A stretch of 64,000 nucleotides of DNA from Rhodospirillales bacterium (GTDB lineage Bacteria > Pseudomonadota > Alphaproteobacteria > Reyranellales > Reyranellaceae). The DNA is taken from contig CP064988.1 of the NCBI GenBank assembly GCA_016699855.1, forward strand, positions 4,740,501 to 4,804,500, written 5' to 3'. Within the stretch, counting starts at the first letter, position 1. Each line of letters opens with the position of its first letter. Positions 8,252-16,388 of the stretch are shown piece by piece. The notes under the pieces were generated by a model. It worked only from the letters and a program-made list of their open reading frames with translations. It ran no database searches and was not told the origin of the DNA. The position numbers and the translations under genes were made by a program.

Positions 8252-9199
8252 TTGAAGCCCGACATCCTTCTGGTCGTGCCGCTGATCGACAGCGCGATGG
8301 CCGCGCTCGACGAGCGTTTCACCGTGCACCGCCTGTGGGAGGCCGCCGATCCGGCGGCGTTCGCGGCGTCGGTCGCCGACCGCGTGCGCGGTCTCGCCAC
8401 CACCGGCGCGACCGGCGTGAAGGGCGATCTGATCGCGCGGCTGCCGAGGCTCGAGGCGGTCGCGTCCTACGGCGTCGGCGTCGACGCCATCGATCTGGCG
8501 GCCTGCCGGGCGCGCGGCATCGGCGTGTCGAACACGCCGGACGTGCTGACCCAGGAGGTCGCGGATTTCGGCATGGCGCTGCTGCTGGCCGCGGCGCGGC
8601 GCATCCCGCAGGCCGACGCCTACGTGCGCCGCGGCGACTACCGCCGCGACGGCAAGGACATGTATCCGCTGACGACGCGGGCGCGGGGCAAGCGCGTCGG
8701 CGTGGTCGGCATGGGCGCGATCGGAAGCGCCTTCGCGAAGCTGTGCGGCGCCTTCGATATGAAGGTGTCGTGGCACGGACCGAGGCCGAAGCCCGGCGTG
8801 CCGCACCCCTACGTCGCCGATCTGTCGACGCTGGCGGCCGAGGTCGATTTCCTCGTGCTGACCTGCAAGGGCGGGCCGGACACCGCCGGGTTGGTCGACG
8901 CCGCCGTGCTGCGCGCGCTCGGACCCAAGGGCACGCTTGTCAACATCGCGCGCGGCAGCGTGGTCGACGAGAGGGCGCTGGTGGCCGCGCTGGCATCCGG
9001 CGAGCTCGGCGCCGCCGCGCTCGACGTGCACGCCGACGAGCCGAACGCCGCGCCGGAGCTGTTCGCGATGGACAACGTCGTGATCCAGCCGCACGTCGCC
9101 AGCGGCACGCACGAGACGCGCGGCGCGATGGGCCAGCTGGTGGTCGACAATCTGGCGGCGTGGTTTTCGGAACGGCGGCTGCTGACGCCGGTCACCTGA
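8252..9199 (+). CDS. D-isomer-specific 2-hydroxyacid dehydrogenase (glyoxylate/2-ketogluconate reductase type)
   Basis: A ~315-residue NAD(P)-dependent dehydrogenase. The Rossmann motif GVVGMGAIGSAFAK is at about residues 150-163. The catalytic triad is visible as Arg in NIARGSVVDERAL, Glu in HADEPNAAPEL and His in QPHVASGTHETR. The chosen TTG start at 8252 follows GGGGAGAGG by four bases; an ATG at 8174 would add 26 low-complexity residues. Proteins of this subgroup reduce glyoxylate, hydroxypyruvate or 2-ketogluconate. With the dehydratase directly downstream, 2-ketogluconate reduction to gluconate is an attractive but unproven role. Confidence 0.87.
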   Translation: MKPDILLVVPLIDSAMAALDERFTVHRLWEAADPAAFAASVADRVRGLATTGATGVKGDLIARLPRLEAVASYGVGVDAIDLAACRARGIGVSNTPDVLTQEVADFGMALLLAAARRIPQADAYVRRGDYRRDGKDMYPLTTRARGKRVGVVGMGAIGSAFAKLCGAFDMKVSWHGPRPKPGVPHPYVADLSTLAAEVDFLVLTCKGGPDTAGLVDAAVLRALGPKGTLVNIARGSVVDERALVAALASGELGAAALDVHADEPNAAPELFAMDNVVIQPHVASGTHETRGAMGQLVVDNLAAWFSERRLLTPVT

Positions 9200-9235
9200 G
9201 GCGCGCGGAGCGCCGCGGAAGCGAGGGGAAGCGAG

Positions 9236-11035
9236 ATGGCGAAGGGCAACGGGAAGAGCGACGGCAAGCGCCGTCTGCGCAGCCGCGAGTGGTTCGACAG
9301 CGCGAGCGATCCGACGATGACGGCGCTCTATCTCGAGCGCTACATGAATTTCGGCCTGACGCTGGCCGAGCTGCGCGGCGGCCGGCCGATCATCGGCATC
9401 GCCCAGACCGGCAGCGACCTGTCGCCCTGCAACCGCCACCACCTCGACCTGGCGTGGCGCGTGCGCGACGGCATCCGCGACGCCGGCGGCATCCCGATCG
9501 AGTTCCCGGTGCATCCCATCCAGGAATCGGGCAAGCGGCCGACGGCGGCGCTCGACCGCAACCTCGCCTACCTCAGCCTCGTGGAGTGCCTCTACGGCTA
9601 CTTCTTCGACGGCGTCGTGCTGACCACGGGCTGCGACAAGACCACGCCGGCGATGATCATGGGCGCGGCCACCGTCGACATCCCGGCCATCGTGCTGTCG
9701 GGCGGCCCGATGCTCGACGGCCATTTCGGCGGCGGATTGTCTGGTTCCGGCACGATCGTGTGGTACGCCCGCCAGGAGCTGGCGGCCGGACGCATCGACA
9801 TGGAGCAGTTCGTCGAGATGGTGGCGACGGCGGCGCCCAGCGTCGGTCACTGCAACACCATGGGCACGGCGCTGTCGATGAACAGCATGGCCGAGGCGCT
9901 GGGCATGTCGCTGCCGGGCTGCGCGTCGATCCCGGGCCCGTACCGCGAGCGCGGCCAGATGGCCTACGAGACCGGCCGGCGCATCGTCGACATGGTGTGG
10001 GAGGATCTTCGGCCGTCGAAGATCCTGACGCGCAAGGCGTTCGAGAACGCCATCGTCGCCGCCAGCGCGCTCGGCGCCTCGACCAACTGCCCGCCGCACG
10101 TCAACGCCATCGCCCGCCACGCCGGCGTCAAGCTCGAGATCGGCGACTGGGAAAAGATCGGCTACGACATCCCGCTGCTGGTCAACTGCATGCCCGCCGG
10201 CAAGTACCTCGGCGAGGCGTTCCACCGCGCCGGCGGCGTGCCGACGGTGATGGCCGAGCTGCTGCGCAAGGGCAAGATACACGGCGACGCCATGACGGTC
10301 AGCGGCAGGACGATGGCCCGCAACGTCAAGTCGGCGGCGCCGGTCGACCACGAGGTGATCAAGTCCTACGACAAGCCGATGCTCGGCCAGGCGGGGTTCG
10401 CGGTGCTGTCCGGCAACCTGTTCGACTCCGCGATCATGAAGACCTCGGTGATCTCGCCGGAGTTCCGCAAGAAGTACCTCCAGCGCAAGGGCGACCGGGA
10501 CGCGTTCGAGGGCAACGCGGTCGTGTTCGACGGCCCGGAGGACTACCACCACCGCATCAACGACCCGAAGCTGCCGATCGACGAGAACAGCATCCTGTTC
10601 GTGCGCTACACCGGACCGATCGGGTATCCCGGCGCCGCCGAGGTGGTGAACATGCTGCCGCCGGACCGGCTGGTGAAAGGCGGCATCCTGCTGCTGCCCT
10701 GCGTCGGCGACGGGCGGCAGAGCGGCACCTCGGCCAGCCCCTCGATCCTCAACGCCTCGCCCGAGGCGGCGGTCGGCGGCGGGCTGGCGCTGCTCAAGAC
10801 CGGCGACAAGGTGCGCGTCGACCTCAAGAAACGCACCGCCAACATCATGATCGACGCCAAGGAGCTGGAGGCGCGCCGCAAGGCGTGGAAGCCGAACTAT
10901 CCCGCCAGCCAGACGCCGTGGCAGGAGCTGCAGCGCAAGTTCGTCGGCCAGCTCGACACCGGCGCCTGCCTCGACTTCGCGATCGATTTCCAGCGCATCG
11001 CCGAGAAGAAGGGCGTGCCGCGGCACTCGCACTGA
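9236..11035 (+). CDS. IlvD/Edd-family sugar-acid dehydratase
   Basis: A 599-residue Fe-S dehydratase. The three conserved cysteines that hold the cluster appear as SPCNRHH, TTGCDKTTPA and GHCNTMGTA, with the family segments GGPMLDGHF and SGTSASPSILN. The 599-residue length and N-terminal REWFDSASDPTMTALYLERY place it with the L-arabinonate/D-xylonate/D-gluconate dehydratase branch (typical length ~570-600) rather than with branched-chain dihydroxyacid dehydratase. It removes water from an aldonic acid to give the 2-keto-3-deoxy form, the substrate of the neighbouring kinase and aldolase. It starts 36 bases after the hydroxyacid dehydrogenase, so the two are probably one operon. Confidence 0.9.
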   Translation: MAKGNGKSDGKRRLRSREWFDSASDPTMTALYLERYMNFGLTLAELRGGRPIIGIAQTGSDLSPCNRHHLDLAWRVRDGIRDAGGIPIEFPVHPIQESGKRPTAALDRNLAYLSLVECLYGYFFDGVVLTTGCDKTTPAMIMGAATVDIPAIVLSGGPMLDGHFGGGLSGSGTIVWYARQELAAGRIDMEQFVEMVATAAPSVGHCNTMGTALSMNSMAEALGMSLPGCASIPGPYRERGQMAYETGRRIVDMVWEDLRPSKILTRKAFENAIVAASALGASTNCPPHVNAIARHAGVKLEIGDWEKIGYDIPLLVNCMPAGKYLGEAFHRAGGVPTVMAELLRKGKIHGDAMTVSGRTMARNVKSAAPVDHEVIKSYDKPMLGQAGFAVLSGNLFDSAIMKTSVISPEFRKKYLQRKGDRDAFEGNAVVFDGPEDYHHRINDPKLPIDENSILFVRYTGPIGYPGAAEVVNMLPPDRLVKGGILLLPCVGDGRQSGTSASPSILNASPEAAVGGGLALLKTGDKVRVDLKKRTANIMIDAKELEARRKAWKPNYPASQTPWQELQRKFVGQLDTGACLDFAIDFQRIAEKKGVPRHSH

Positions 11036-11049
11036 GCGGCGGAACGGAC

Positions 11050-11070
11050 GGGGCGCCGCGACGGCGCCCC
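11050..11070. terminator. GC-rich hairpin between convergent genes
   Basis: A perfect 9-bp inverted repeat, GGGGCGCCG / CGGCGCCCC with a CGA loop, lies in the 43-base gap between the dehydratase and DUF983 stops. No T-run follows on either strand, so it is a plausible bidirectional 3'-end stabiliser or weak terminator only. Confidence 0.4.
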
Positions 11071-11078
11071 GCGCCGCG

Positions 11079-11468
11079 TCAGCCCGGCTGCGGCGAGCGG
11101 ATCTTCAACGCCCAGAGGACGCCGAGCGTGGCGCCCTTGACGCGCGGCAGCAGCCACAGGCACAGGCCGAGGCCGAGCGGCAGCCAGAGGACGGCGTGGA
11201 CCCAGAGATCCGGTTCGTAGAGTTTCTCGACCAGCAGGACCAGCGGCACCACGATGTGGCCGACGATGAAGATCACGAAATAGGCCGGCGCGTCGTCGGC
11301 GCGGTAGGCCGAGAACTTCTCGCCGCAGGCCGGGCAGGCGCTGCGCAGCTTCAGATAGGCGCTGAACAGGCCGCCTTCGCCGCAATTCGGGCAGCGGCCG
11401 AACAGCCCGCGCCGTAGCGAGGCCGGCCAGTCGCGGTCGGCGTCGTCGTTGGGGGGGATCTGCGGCAT
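11079..11468 (-). CDS. DUF983-domain small membrane protein
   Basis: A 129-residue protein with two CxxC pairs near the N-terminus (GRCPNCGEGGLF and SACPACGEKF), probably a zinc ribbon. Two hydrophobic helices follow (residues ~63-80 and ~90-107). This is the DUF983 layout, a family common in alphaproteobacteria and sometimes found near cytochrome oxidase genes. No function is established. It is convergent with the dehydratase and divergent from the CoA-transferase gene. Confidence 0.88.
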   Translation of the reverse strand: MPQIPPNDDADRDWPASLRRGLFGRCPNCGEGGLFSAYLKLRSACPACGEKFSAYRADDAPAYFVIFIVGHIVVPLVLLVEKLYEPDLWVHAVLWLPLGLGLCLWLLPRVKGATLGVLWALKIRSPQPG

Positions 11469-11608
11469 CGGCCTCTCCGGCGGCTCCGTGGACGATTGAT
11501 ATAGGCCTTCGCGTCGGCTCGCGTCAGGGGGCCCGCCGTGCGGCGTCTTGTCCCTGCGTCCGTCGTAGGATAACGCAGTCGCGGAACGACGGCACGGGGC
11601 GGGGACGC

Positions 11609-12862
11609 ATGGAAGCCGAACTTGCGAAGCGGGACTACGATCCGGACGCGCGGGGTCCGTTGACCGGGCTGCGGGTGCTGGATCTGGCGCGACTGGTCGC
11701 CGGCAACACCGTCACCCAGATGCTGGGCGACTACGGCGCCGAGGTGATCAAGGTCGAGCCGCCGGCCGGCGACACGCTGCGCGCCTGGCGGGTCAAGGGC
11801 GTCGAGACCAACTGGAAGATCTTCTCGCGCAACAAGAGGAGCCTGGCGGTCGACTTCCGCAAGAAGCCCGTGCGCGACATCCTGCTGAAGCTGGCGGCCG
11901 GCAGCGCCGTCCTCGTCGAGAGCTTCCGGCCCGGCACCTTGGAGAAGATGGGGCTCGGACCGGACGTCCTCCTGGCGGCCAACCCGAAGCTGATCATCGT
12001 GCGGATCACCGGGTGGGGCCAGACCGGCCCGTACAGCCACCGGCCCGGCTTCGGCACGCTGGTCGAGGGCATGAGCGGATTCGCCTCGATGAACGGATTC
12101 GAGGACCGCGAGCCGGTGCTGCCGCCGATGTACCTCGCCGACACCATCGCCGGTCTGACCGGCGCCGCCGCCGTGATGATGGCGTTGCGCGAGGTCGAGG
12201 TGAACGGCGGCAAAGGGCAGGTGATCGATCTGCCGCTGCTCGATCCGCTGTTCAACGCGCTCGGACCGCAGGCCGCCAACCACCGGCTCACCGGCAAGAT
12301 CAAGATCCGCACCGGCAGCCGCTCGACCAACGCGGCCCCGCGCAACGTCTACCGCACGAAGGACGATGCCTGGGTCTGCCTCTCGGCGTCGACCCAGGGC
12401 ATGACCGAACGGCTGTTCCGCGCCATCGGCCGGGCCGACCTGATCGAGGATCCGCGCTACCGCACCAACGACGACCGCGTGCGCCACGGCGAGGAGCTCG
12501 ACGCCATCATCGGCGCCTTCTGCGGCGCGCGCACCCTCGACGAGAACGTCGCCTTCTTCGACAAGGCGGAGGTCACCATCGGCCCGGTCTACGACGTGGC
12601 GCGCATCCTCAAGGACCCGCACTTCATCGACCGCGGAATCCTGGCGGACTATCCCGACGACGAGGTCGGCCGGTTCGCCATGCACGCCGTCACGCCGCGG
12701 CTGATGGGCACGCCGGGATCGATCCGCGCGCCGGCGCCGGCGCTGGGCGCCGACAATCGCGCGATCCTCGCCGGCATCGGAATCTCGGGCGAGGCGTACG
12801 ACGCGCTGGCCCGCGACAAGGTCGTGATCGACGCGCCTTCGGGCGACGGGGAGGAGGGCTGA
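11609..12862 (+). CDS. CaiB/BaiF (family III) CoA-transferase
   Basis: A 417-residue enzyme that moves CoA between acyl groups. Visible markers are GLRVLDLARLVAGN, GAEVIKVEPPAGD, the NKRSLAVDFR motif and the putative catalytic Asp in MYLADTIAGLTGAA (~residue 177), which forms the acyl anhydride in this family. The acyl substrate is not evident. The stop overlaps the ATG of the next gene by one base (TGATG), so it is translationally coupled with a CitE-like lyase. A CoA-transferase plus beta-methylmalyl/citramalyl-CoA-type lyase pair suggests activation and cleavage of a branched dicarboxylic acid. Confidence 0.9.
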   Translation: MEAELAKRDYDPDARGPLTGLRVLDLARLVAGNTVTQMLGDYGAEVIKVEPPAGDTLRAWRVKGVETNWKIFSRNKRSLAVDFRKKPVRDILLKLAAGSAVLVESFRPGTLEKMGLGPDVLLAANPKLIIVRITGWGQTGPYSHRPGFGTLVEGMSGFASMNGFEDREPVLPPMYLADTIAGLTGAAAVMMALREVEVNGGKGQVIDLPLLDPLFNALGPQAANHRLTGKIKIRTGSRSTNAAPRNVYRTKDDAWVCLSASTQGMTERLFRAIGRADLIEDPRYRTNDDRVRHGEELDAIIGAFCGARTLDENVAFFDKAEVTIGPVYDVARILKDPHFIDRGILADYPDDEVGRFAMHAVTPRLMGTPGSIRAPAPALGADNRAILAGIGISGEAYDALARDKVVIDAPSGDGEEG

Positions 12863-13779
12863 TGAACGCCGCCAAGGAGCTGCCGGTCTGGCGCTCGCTG
12901 CTCTACGTGCCGGTCAACGTCGAGAAGTTCGTCGACAAGGCGCACACCAGCGGCGCCGACGTGGTCCAGCTCGACCTCGAGGACAGCGTGCCGCCCTCGG
13001 CCAAGGACCACGCCCGCACGCTGGTGGCCGCGTCGGCCCAGCGCGTGCGCCGGGCCGGGGCCGACGTGGTCGTGCGCATCAACCGGCCGATCGACATGGC
13101 CGTCCGCGATCTCGAGGCGTCGGTCGGCCCGCTGGTCGACGGCATCGCCGTCACCAAGGTCGAGGGACCGGACCACGTGCGCCTGCTCGACGAGCTGGTG
13201 TCGGAACTGGAGGCCAAGCGCGGTCTGCGGGAGGGCCACACCAAGTTCATCGTCATGATCGAGACGCCGGCGACGTACTTCAACATGCCGGCGGTGGCGG
13301 CGTCGGCGGCGCGCATCGTCGCGATGAGCATCGGCGGCGAGGATTTCGCCTCGGAGGTCGGCATGGAGCCGACCGAGGAGACGCTGCAGCTCCCCAAGCA
13401 GACCATGATCTACGCCGCGAAATCGGCGGGGCTGATGCCGTTCGGCTACATCGCCAGCGTCGCGGGATTCGGCGACTGGGACGGCTTCCGCCGCATGGTG
13501 CGCCGTTCCCGCCAGTTCGGCTTCATGGGCGCGAGCTGCATCCATCCGGGCCAGGTGCCGATCGTCAACGAGGAGTACACGCCCTCCGCCGAGGAGGTGG
13601 CGTTCGCGCGCCGCATCATCGAGGAGGACCGCAAGCACGCCGCCGCCGGCCGCGCCTCCTTCGCCGTCGACGGCAAGATGATCGACATCCCCGTCATCCG
13701 CCGCGCCGAGACGCTGGTGAGGCGCGCCGAGGCGATCGCGGCCCGCGAGGCGGTCAAGAAGGCGGCGCTGGGCGGCTAG
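12862..13779 (+). CDS. HpcH/HpaI aldolase/citrate lyase (CitE-like) family protein
   Basis: A 305-residue TIM-barrel lyase. The family motifs are SLLYVPVNVEKF, the acidic metal-binding loop VQLDLEDSVPPSAK (~residues 34-47), VVVRIN with the conserved Arg, MIETPATYFNMP with the metal-binding Glu, SIGGEDFASEVG and the C-terminal CIHPGQVPIVN. Members cleave malyl-CoA, citramalyl-CoA or related beta-hydroxyacyl-CoA esters with Mg2+. Coupling to the upstream CoA-transferase argues for a joint pathway. A 7-bp stem (CGCCACC/GGTGGCG) lies just after the stop. Confidence 0.9.
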   Translation: MNAAKELPVWRSLLYVPVNVEKFVDKAHTSGADVVQLDLEDSVPPSAKDHARTLVAASAQRVRRAGADVVVRINRPIDMAVRDLEASVGPLVDGIAVTKVEGPDHVRLLDELVSELEAKRGLREGHTKFIVMIETPATYFNMPAVAASAARIVAMSIGGEDFASEVGMEPTEETLQLPKQTMIYAAKSAGLMPFGYIASVAGFGDWDGFRRMVRRSRQFGFMGASCIHPGQVPIVNEEYTPSAEEVAFARRIIEEDRKHAAAGRASFAVDGKMIDIPVIRRAETLVRRAEAIAAREAVKKAALGG

Positions 13780-13813
13780 CGCGGCGGGCGCCACCATCGA
13801 CGCGGTGGCGGGC

Positions 13814-15268
13814 CTACGCGAACGGATCCTCGACCTTCGGCCAGAACGGCGTCGTGCGCTTGGTGTAGGGCAGACGGGCGTAGGCCGGCTCCGACGCGCC
13901 GGGCGTGGTGCAGTAGAGCGTCTCGCGCGCGATCGGCGCGAAGCCGTTGTAGAAGTGCTGCGCCGATTTCACGACGACGATCCGGTAGGCGGTCGGATCG
14001 ATGCCGAGCGCGCGGAAGGCGTCGGCGTGGAAGGTCTGCGTGCGGTGCGTGTTGATGGCGATGTCGATCTCCGGCGACGACAGCCACGCCACGTCGCCCA
14101 GCGGCGCCATCACCGGTCCGTAGGGCTGCATGACGTCGCGGGCGATCTTGCGCACGGTGACCCGGAGATCGACCGGATCGCCGCTGCATTTGCCGCTCTT
14201 GCCGCCGAGCCGCATGTCCAGCGTGGCGCCCTCGCCGGCCTCCTCGGCGATGCGGAACGCCATCGGATCCCACATCACGCCGAACAGGGTCGGGCCGGCG
14301 CGGCGCTCGAGGATGGCGCGCAGCAGGAACGTGGCGTCGCCGGGCGCGCCGCTGCCGGGATTGTCGGCGCGGTCGGCGATCACCACCGTGCCCTCGTTGT
14401 GCGTGCCGGCGCGGTCGAGCGCCTCGGCCGGCGTCAGGAACCGGGTGGCGTAGTTGTGCCGCTCGGCGAACAGCTCGCCCGCGAGCTGGGCCGCCAGCCG
14501 CCCGGCCTTGGCGGCGTCGCCGTCGGCCACGACCAGCATGCGGGCACCGACGTCCTCGACGTCGGCGAACGCGAAGCCGTGCGCCAGGGACACCGACAGG
14601 ATGCCGTCCTTGCCCTCGAGCGACGCCATCCTGGCGACGAAGCTCTTCATCGGCTCCACCGGCGTGCGGAACGAGCCCATCATGCGGCAGTCGTGACGGA
14701 CCATGACCGGGCGGGTCTTCCCCTCCGCGGCGTCGGCGCAGATCGCGAACAGCTCGGCGGCGCGTTCCATCGGATCGATGTGCGGGTACTCCTTGTAGAT
14801 GACGATGGCCGTGGCGGCCGAGAGCATCGCCGCCGACAGATGGCAGTGCAGGTCGAGTTCGGCACCGATCGCGACCTTCGGGCCGACCAGGGCGCGGACG
14901 CGCGTCAGCAGGTCGCCTTCGCAATCGTCATACCCGTCCGCGACCATGGCGCCGTGGAGGTTGAGCAGCACGATGTCGAACGGTCCGGCGGCCCGGATAG
15001 ACTCCAGGATCTCGTCGCGGAAATCCTCGTAGACGCGGCGCACGGTCGTGCCCGACGGCGCGGCGAAGGTGAGCAATCCCTCCACCACCGCCCAGCCGCG
15101 TGCCTCGGCGTCGCGGCGCCAGACATGGAGCGGCCCCGAGAAGGACGAGGGAGGATGCTTCGTGGCGTCGCCCCGGAAGATGCCGAACGCCTCGTAGGCC
15201 CGCCGGCCGGTCGGGAACGGCACGAACATGTTGGTCTCGGTGCCGAATCCGGCGATGAACACGCGCAA
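13814..15268 (-). CDS. M81 family metallopeptidase (MlrC-like)
   Basis: A 484-residue protein of the MlrC/microcystinase C family. The N-terminus RVFIAGFGTETNMFVPFPT, the NLHGAMV segment, the D-x-H motif in ELDLHCHLS and a third histidine 22 residues later in YKEYPHIDP fit the family's zinc site. The middle shows NPGSGAPGD and the C-terminus INTHRTQTF and RIVVVKSAQHFYNGF. The start is placed at the TTG (15268) because a perfect AGGAGG lies six bases upstream and the family begins here; further in-frame sequence upstream is low-complexity. Members hydrolyse linearised peptides; the native substrate in non-toxin degraders is unknown. It is divergent from yajQ. Confidence 0.87.
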   Translation of the reverse strand: MRVFIAGFGTETNMFVPFPTGRRAYEAFGIFRGDATKHPPSSFSGPLHVWRRDAEARGWAVVEGLLTFAAPSGTTVRRVYEDFRDEILESIRAAGPFDIVLLNLHGAMVADGYDDCEGDLLTRVRALVGPKVAIGAELDLHCHLSAAMLSAATAIVIYKEYPHIDPMERAAELFAICADAAEGKTRPVMVRHDCRMMGSFRTPVEPMKSFVARMASLEGKDGILSVSLAHGFAFADVEDVGARMLVVADGDAAKAGRLAAQLAGELFAERHNYATRFLTPAEALDRAGTHNEGTVVIADRADNPGSGAPGDATFLLRAILERRAGPTLFGVMWDPMAFRIAEEAGEGATLDMRLGGKSGKCSGDPVDLRVTVRKIARDVMQPYGPVMAPLGDVAWLSSPEIDIAINTHRTQTFHADAFRALGIDPTAYRIVVVKSAQHFYNGFAPIARETLYCTTPGASEPAYARLPYTKRTTPFWPKVEDPFA

Positions 15269-15359
15269 CGTCAGCCTCCTGTGGTCGGCCGGAGCGTAGC
15301 CCTCCGGTCGCGGGCTTGCTAGGCTTGGACGCCGCCAACCGACGCGCGGACGGAGCGCC

Positions 15360-15845
15360 ATGCCCACTTTCGATATCGTCTCCAAGACCGATCTGGCCGA
15401 GGTCGACAACGCGCTCGACGGCGTCCGCCGCGAGATCTCCACGCGCTTCGACTTCAAGGGCAGCGCGGTGACGCTGGAGCGCAAGGACGAGGCGATCACC
15501 ATCCTCGCCGACGACGCGCTCAAGCTGAAGCAGGTGCAGGAGCTGGTGAAGGGCTACTTCGCGCGGCGCAAACTCGATGGAAGGGCGCTGGAGTTCAAGG
15601 ACCACGAGCGGGCGTCGGGCAACGCCGTCCGCCAGACCGTGGTCGTCAAACAAGGGATCGACCGCGAGGCCGCGAAGACGATCGTCAAGGCGATCAAGGA
15701 CTCGAAGATGAAGGTCCAGGCGGCGATCCAGGGCGACGAGCTTCGGCTGACGGGCAAGAAGCGCGACGACCTGCAGGAGGCCATCGCCCTCGTGCGCAAG
15801 CTCGACATCGACCGGCCGCTGCAGTTCGTGAATTTCCGTGACTGA
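15360..15845 (+). CDS. yajQ: YajQ-family nucleotide-binding protein
   Basis: A 161-residue cytosolic protein that matches YajQ over its whole length: MPTFDIVSKTDLAEVDNALD, ISTRFDFKGS, KQGIDREAAKTIVKAIKDS and the end RPLQFVNFRD. Family members bind cyclic di-GMP or nucleotides and may act as transcription or ribosome-related factors. The stop overlaps the GTG start of the VanZ gene by eight bases. The 91-base divergent gap to the M81 gene must hold both promoters. Confidence 0.93.
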   Translation: MPTFDIVSKTDLAEVDNALDGVRREISTRFDFKGSAVTLERKDEAITILADDALKLKQVQELVKGYFARRKLDGRALEFKDHERASGNAVRQTVVVKQGIDREAAKTIVKAIKDSKMKVQAAIQGDELRLTGKKRDDLQEAIALVRKLDIDRPLQFVNFRD

Positions 15846-16263
15846 CGGCGCCGCGACGCGCGCGGGGGGGCCGGTCGTCGGCGCCATCGTGGCGCTGCGC
15901 CGGCTCGGCGAGGCGTGGCGCGGGCCGCTGATGGTCCTCTGGGGGCTCGGCCTCGTGGTCCTGGCGTTCCTCTACTGGGCGCCGTCGATGACGCCGCCGA
16001 CCAGCGTCGCCGGCGTCGAGCTCGGCCTCGACAAGCTGTTCCACGCCGCCGCGCACGCGGGCTTCGTCTGCCTGCCGCTGGCGATCCTCGCCGACGGTCC
16101 GCTCCGTCGCGGCACCGTCGCGCTGGCGCTGCTCGTCGCGGTCGGCTTCGAGCTGGGCCAGCTCTGGGCGCCGGGCCGCAGCTTCGGTGCGTCCGATCTC
16201 GCCGCCAACGCGCTCGGCGCCGCCTTCGGCGTGTGGCTGGGTGGCGTCGTCCGACGGCTCTAG
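15838..16263 (+). CDS. VanZ-family membrane protein
   Basis: A 141-residue protein with about four hydrophobic helices and the VanZ-like signature LDKLFHAAAHAGF followed by GFELGQLWAPGRSFGASDLAANALGAAFG. VanZ proteins are small membrane proteins of mostly unknown function; one confers low-level teicoplanin resistance. The start is a GTG inside the end of yajQ, so translation is likely coupled. No resistance genes are nearby, so a housekeeping envelope role is more likely. Confidence 0.83.
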   Translation: MTDGAATRAGGPVVGAIVALRRLGEAWRGPLMVLWGLGLVVLAFLYWAPSMTPPTSVAGVELGLDKLFHAAAHAGFVCLPLAILADGPLRRGTVALALLVAVGFELGQLWAPGRSFGASDLAANALGAAFGVWLGGVVRRL

Positions 16264-16292
16264 ACGAGGCTCGCCGCGCGTTCCGAGACAGT

Positions 16293-16358
16293 GTCATCCC
16301 GAGCGCAGCGAGGGATCTAGGCGGCCTCCCTTGGATCCCTCGCTGCGCTCGCGACGAT
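16293..16358. repeat. Interspersed palindromic repeat, copy 1 (imperfect)
   Basis: The arms GAGCGCAGCGAGGGATC (16301-16317) and GATCCCTCGCTGCGCTC (16334-16350) form a 17-bp perfect stem. The flanking GTCATCCC on the left is no longer matched on the right. A related, perfect copy is at 38038-38110. It sits between convergent genes and may also act as a transcription end. Confidence 0.85.
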
Positions 16359-16388
16359 AGAAGGAGCGCGCCAGCCGATCGGCCCGCG

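Noticed and set aside
8093..11032. A 979-codon minus-strand frame opposite the dehydrogenase and dehydratase genes
   Set aside because: High-GC codon bias opens antisense frames. The translation is Arg/His/Ala-rich without motifs, and the plus strand has two clear enzyme families.
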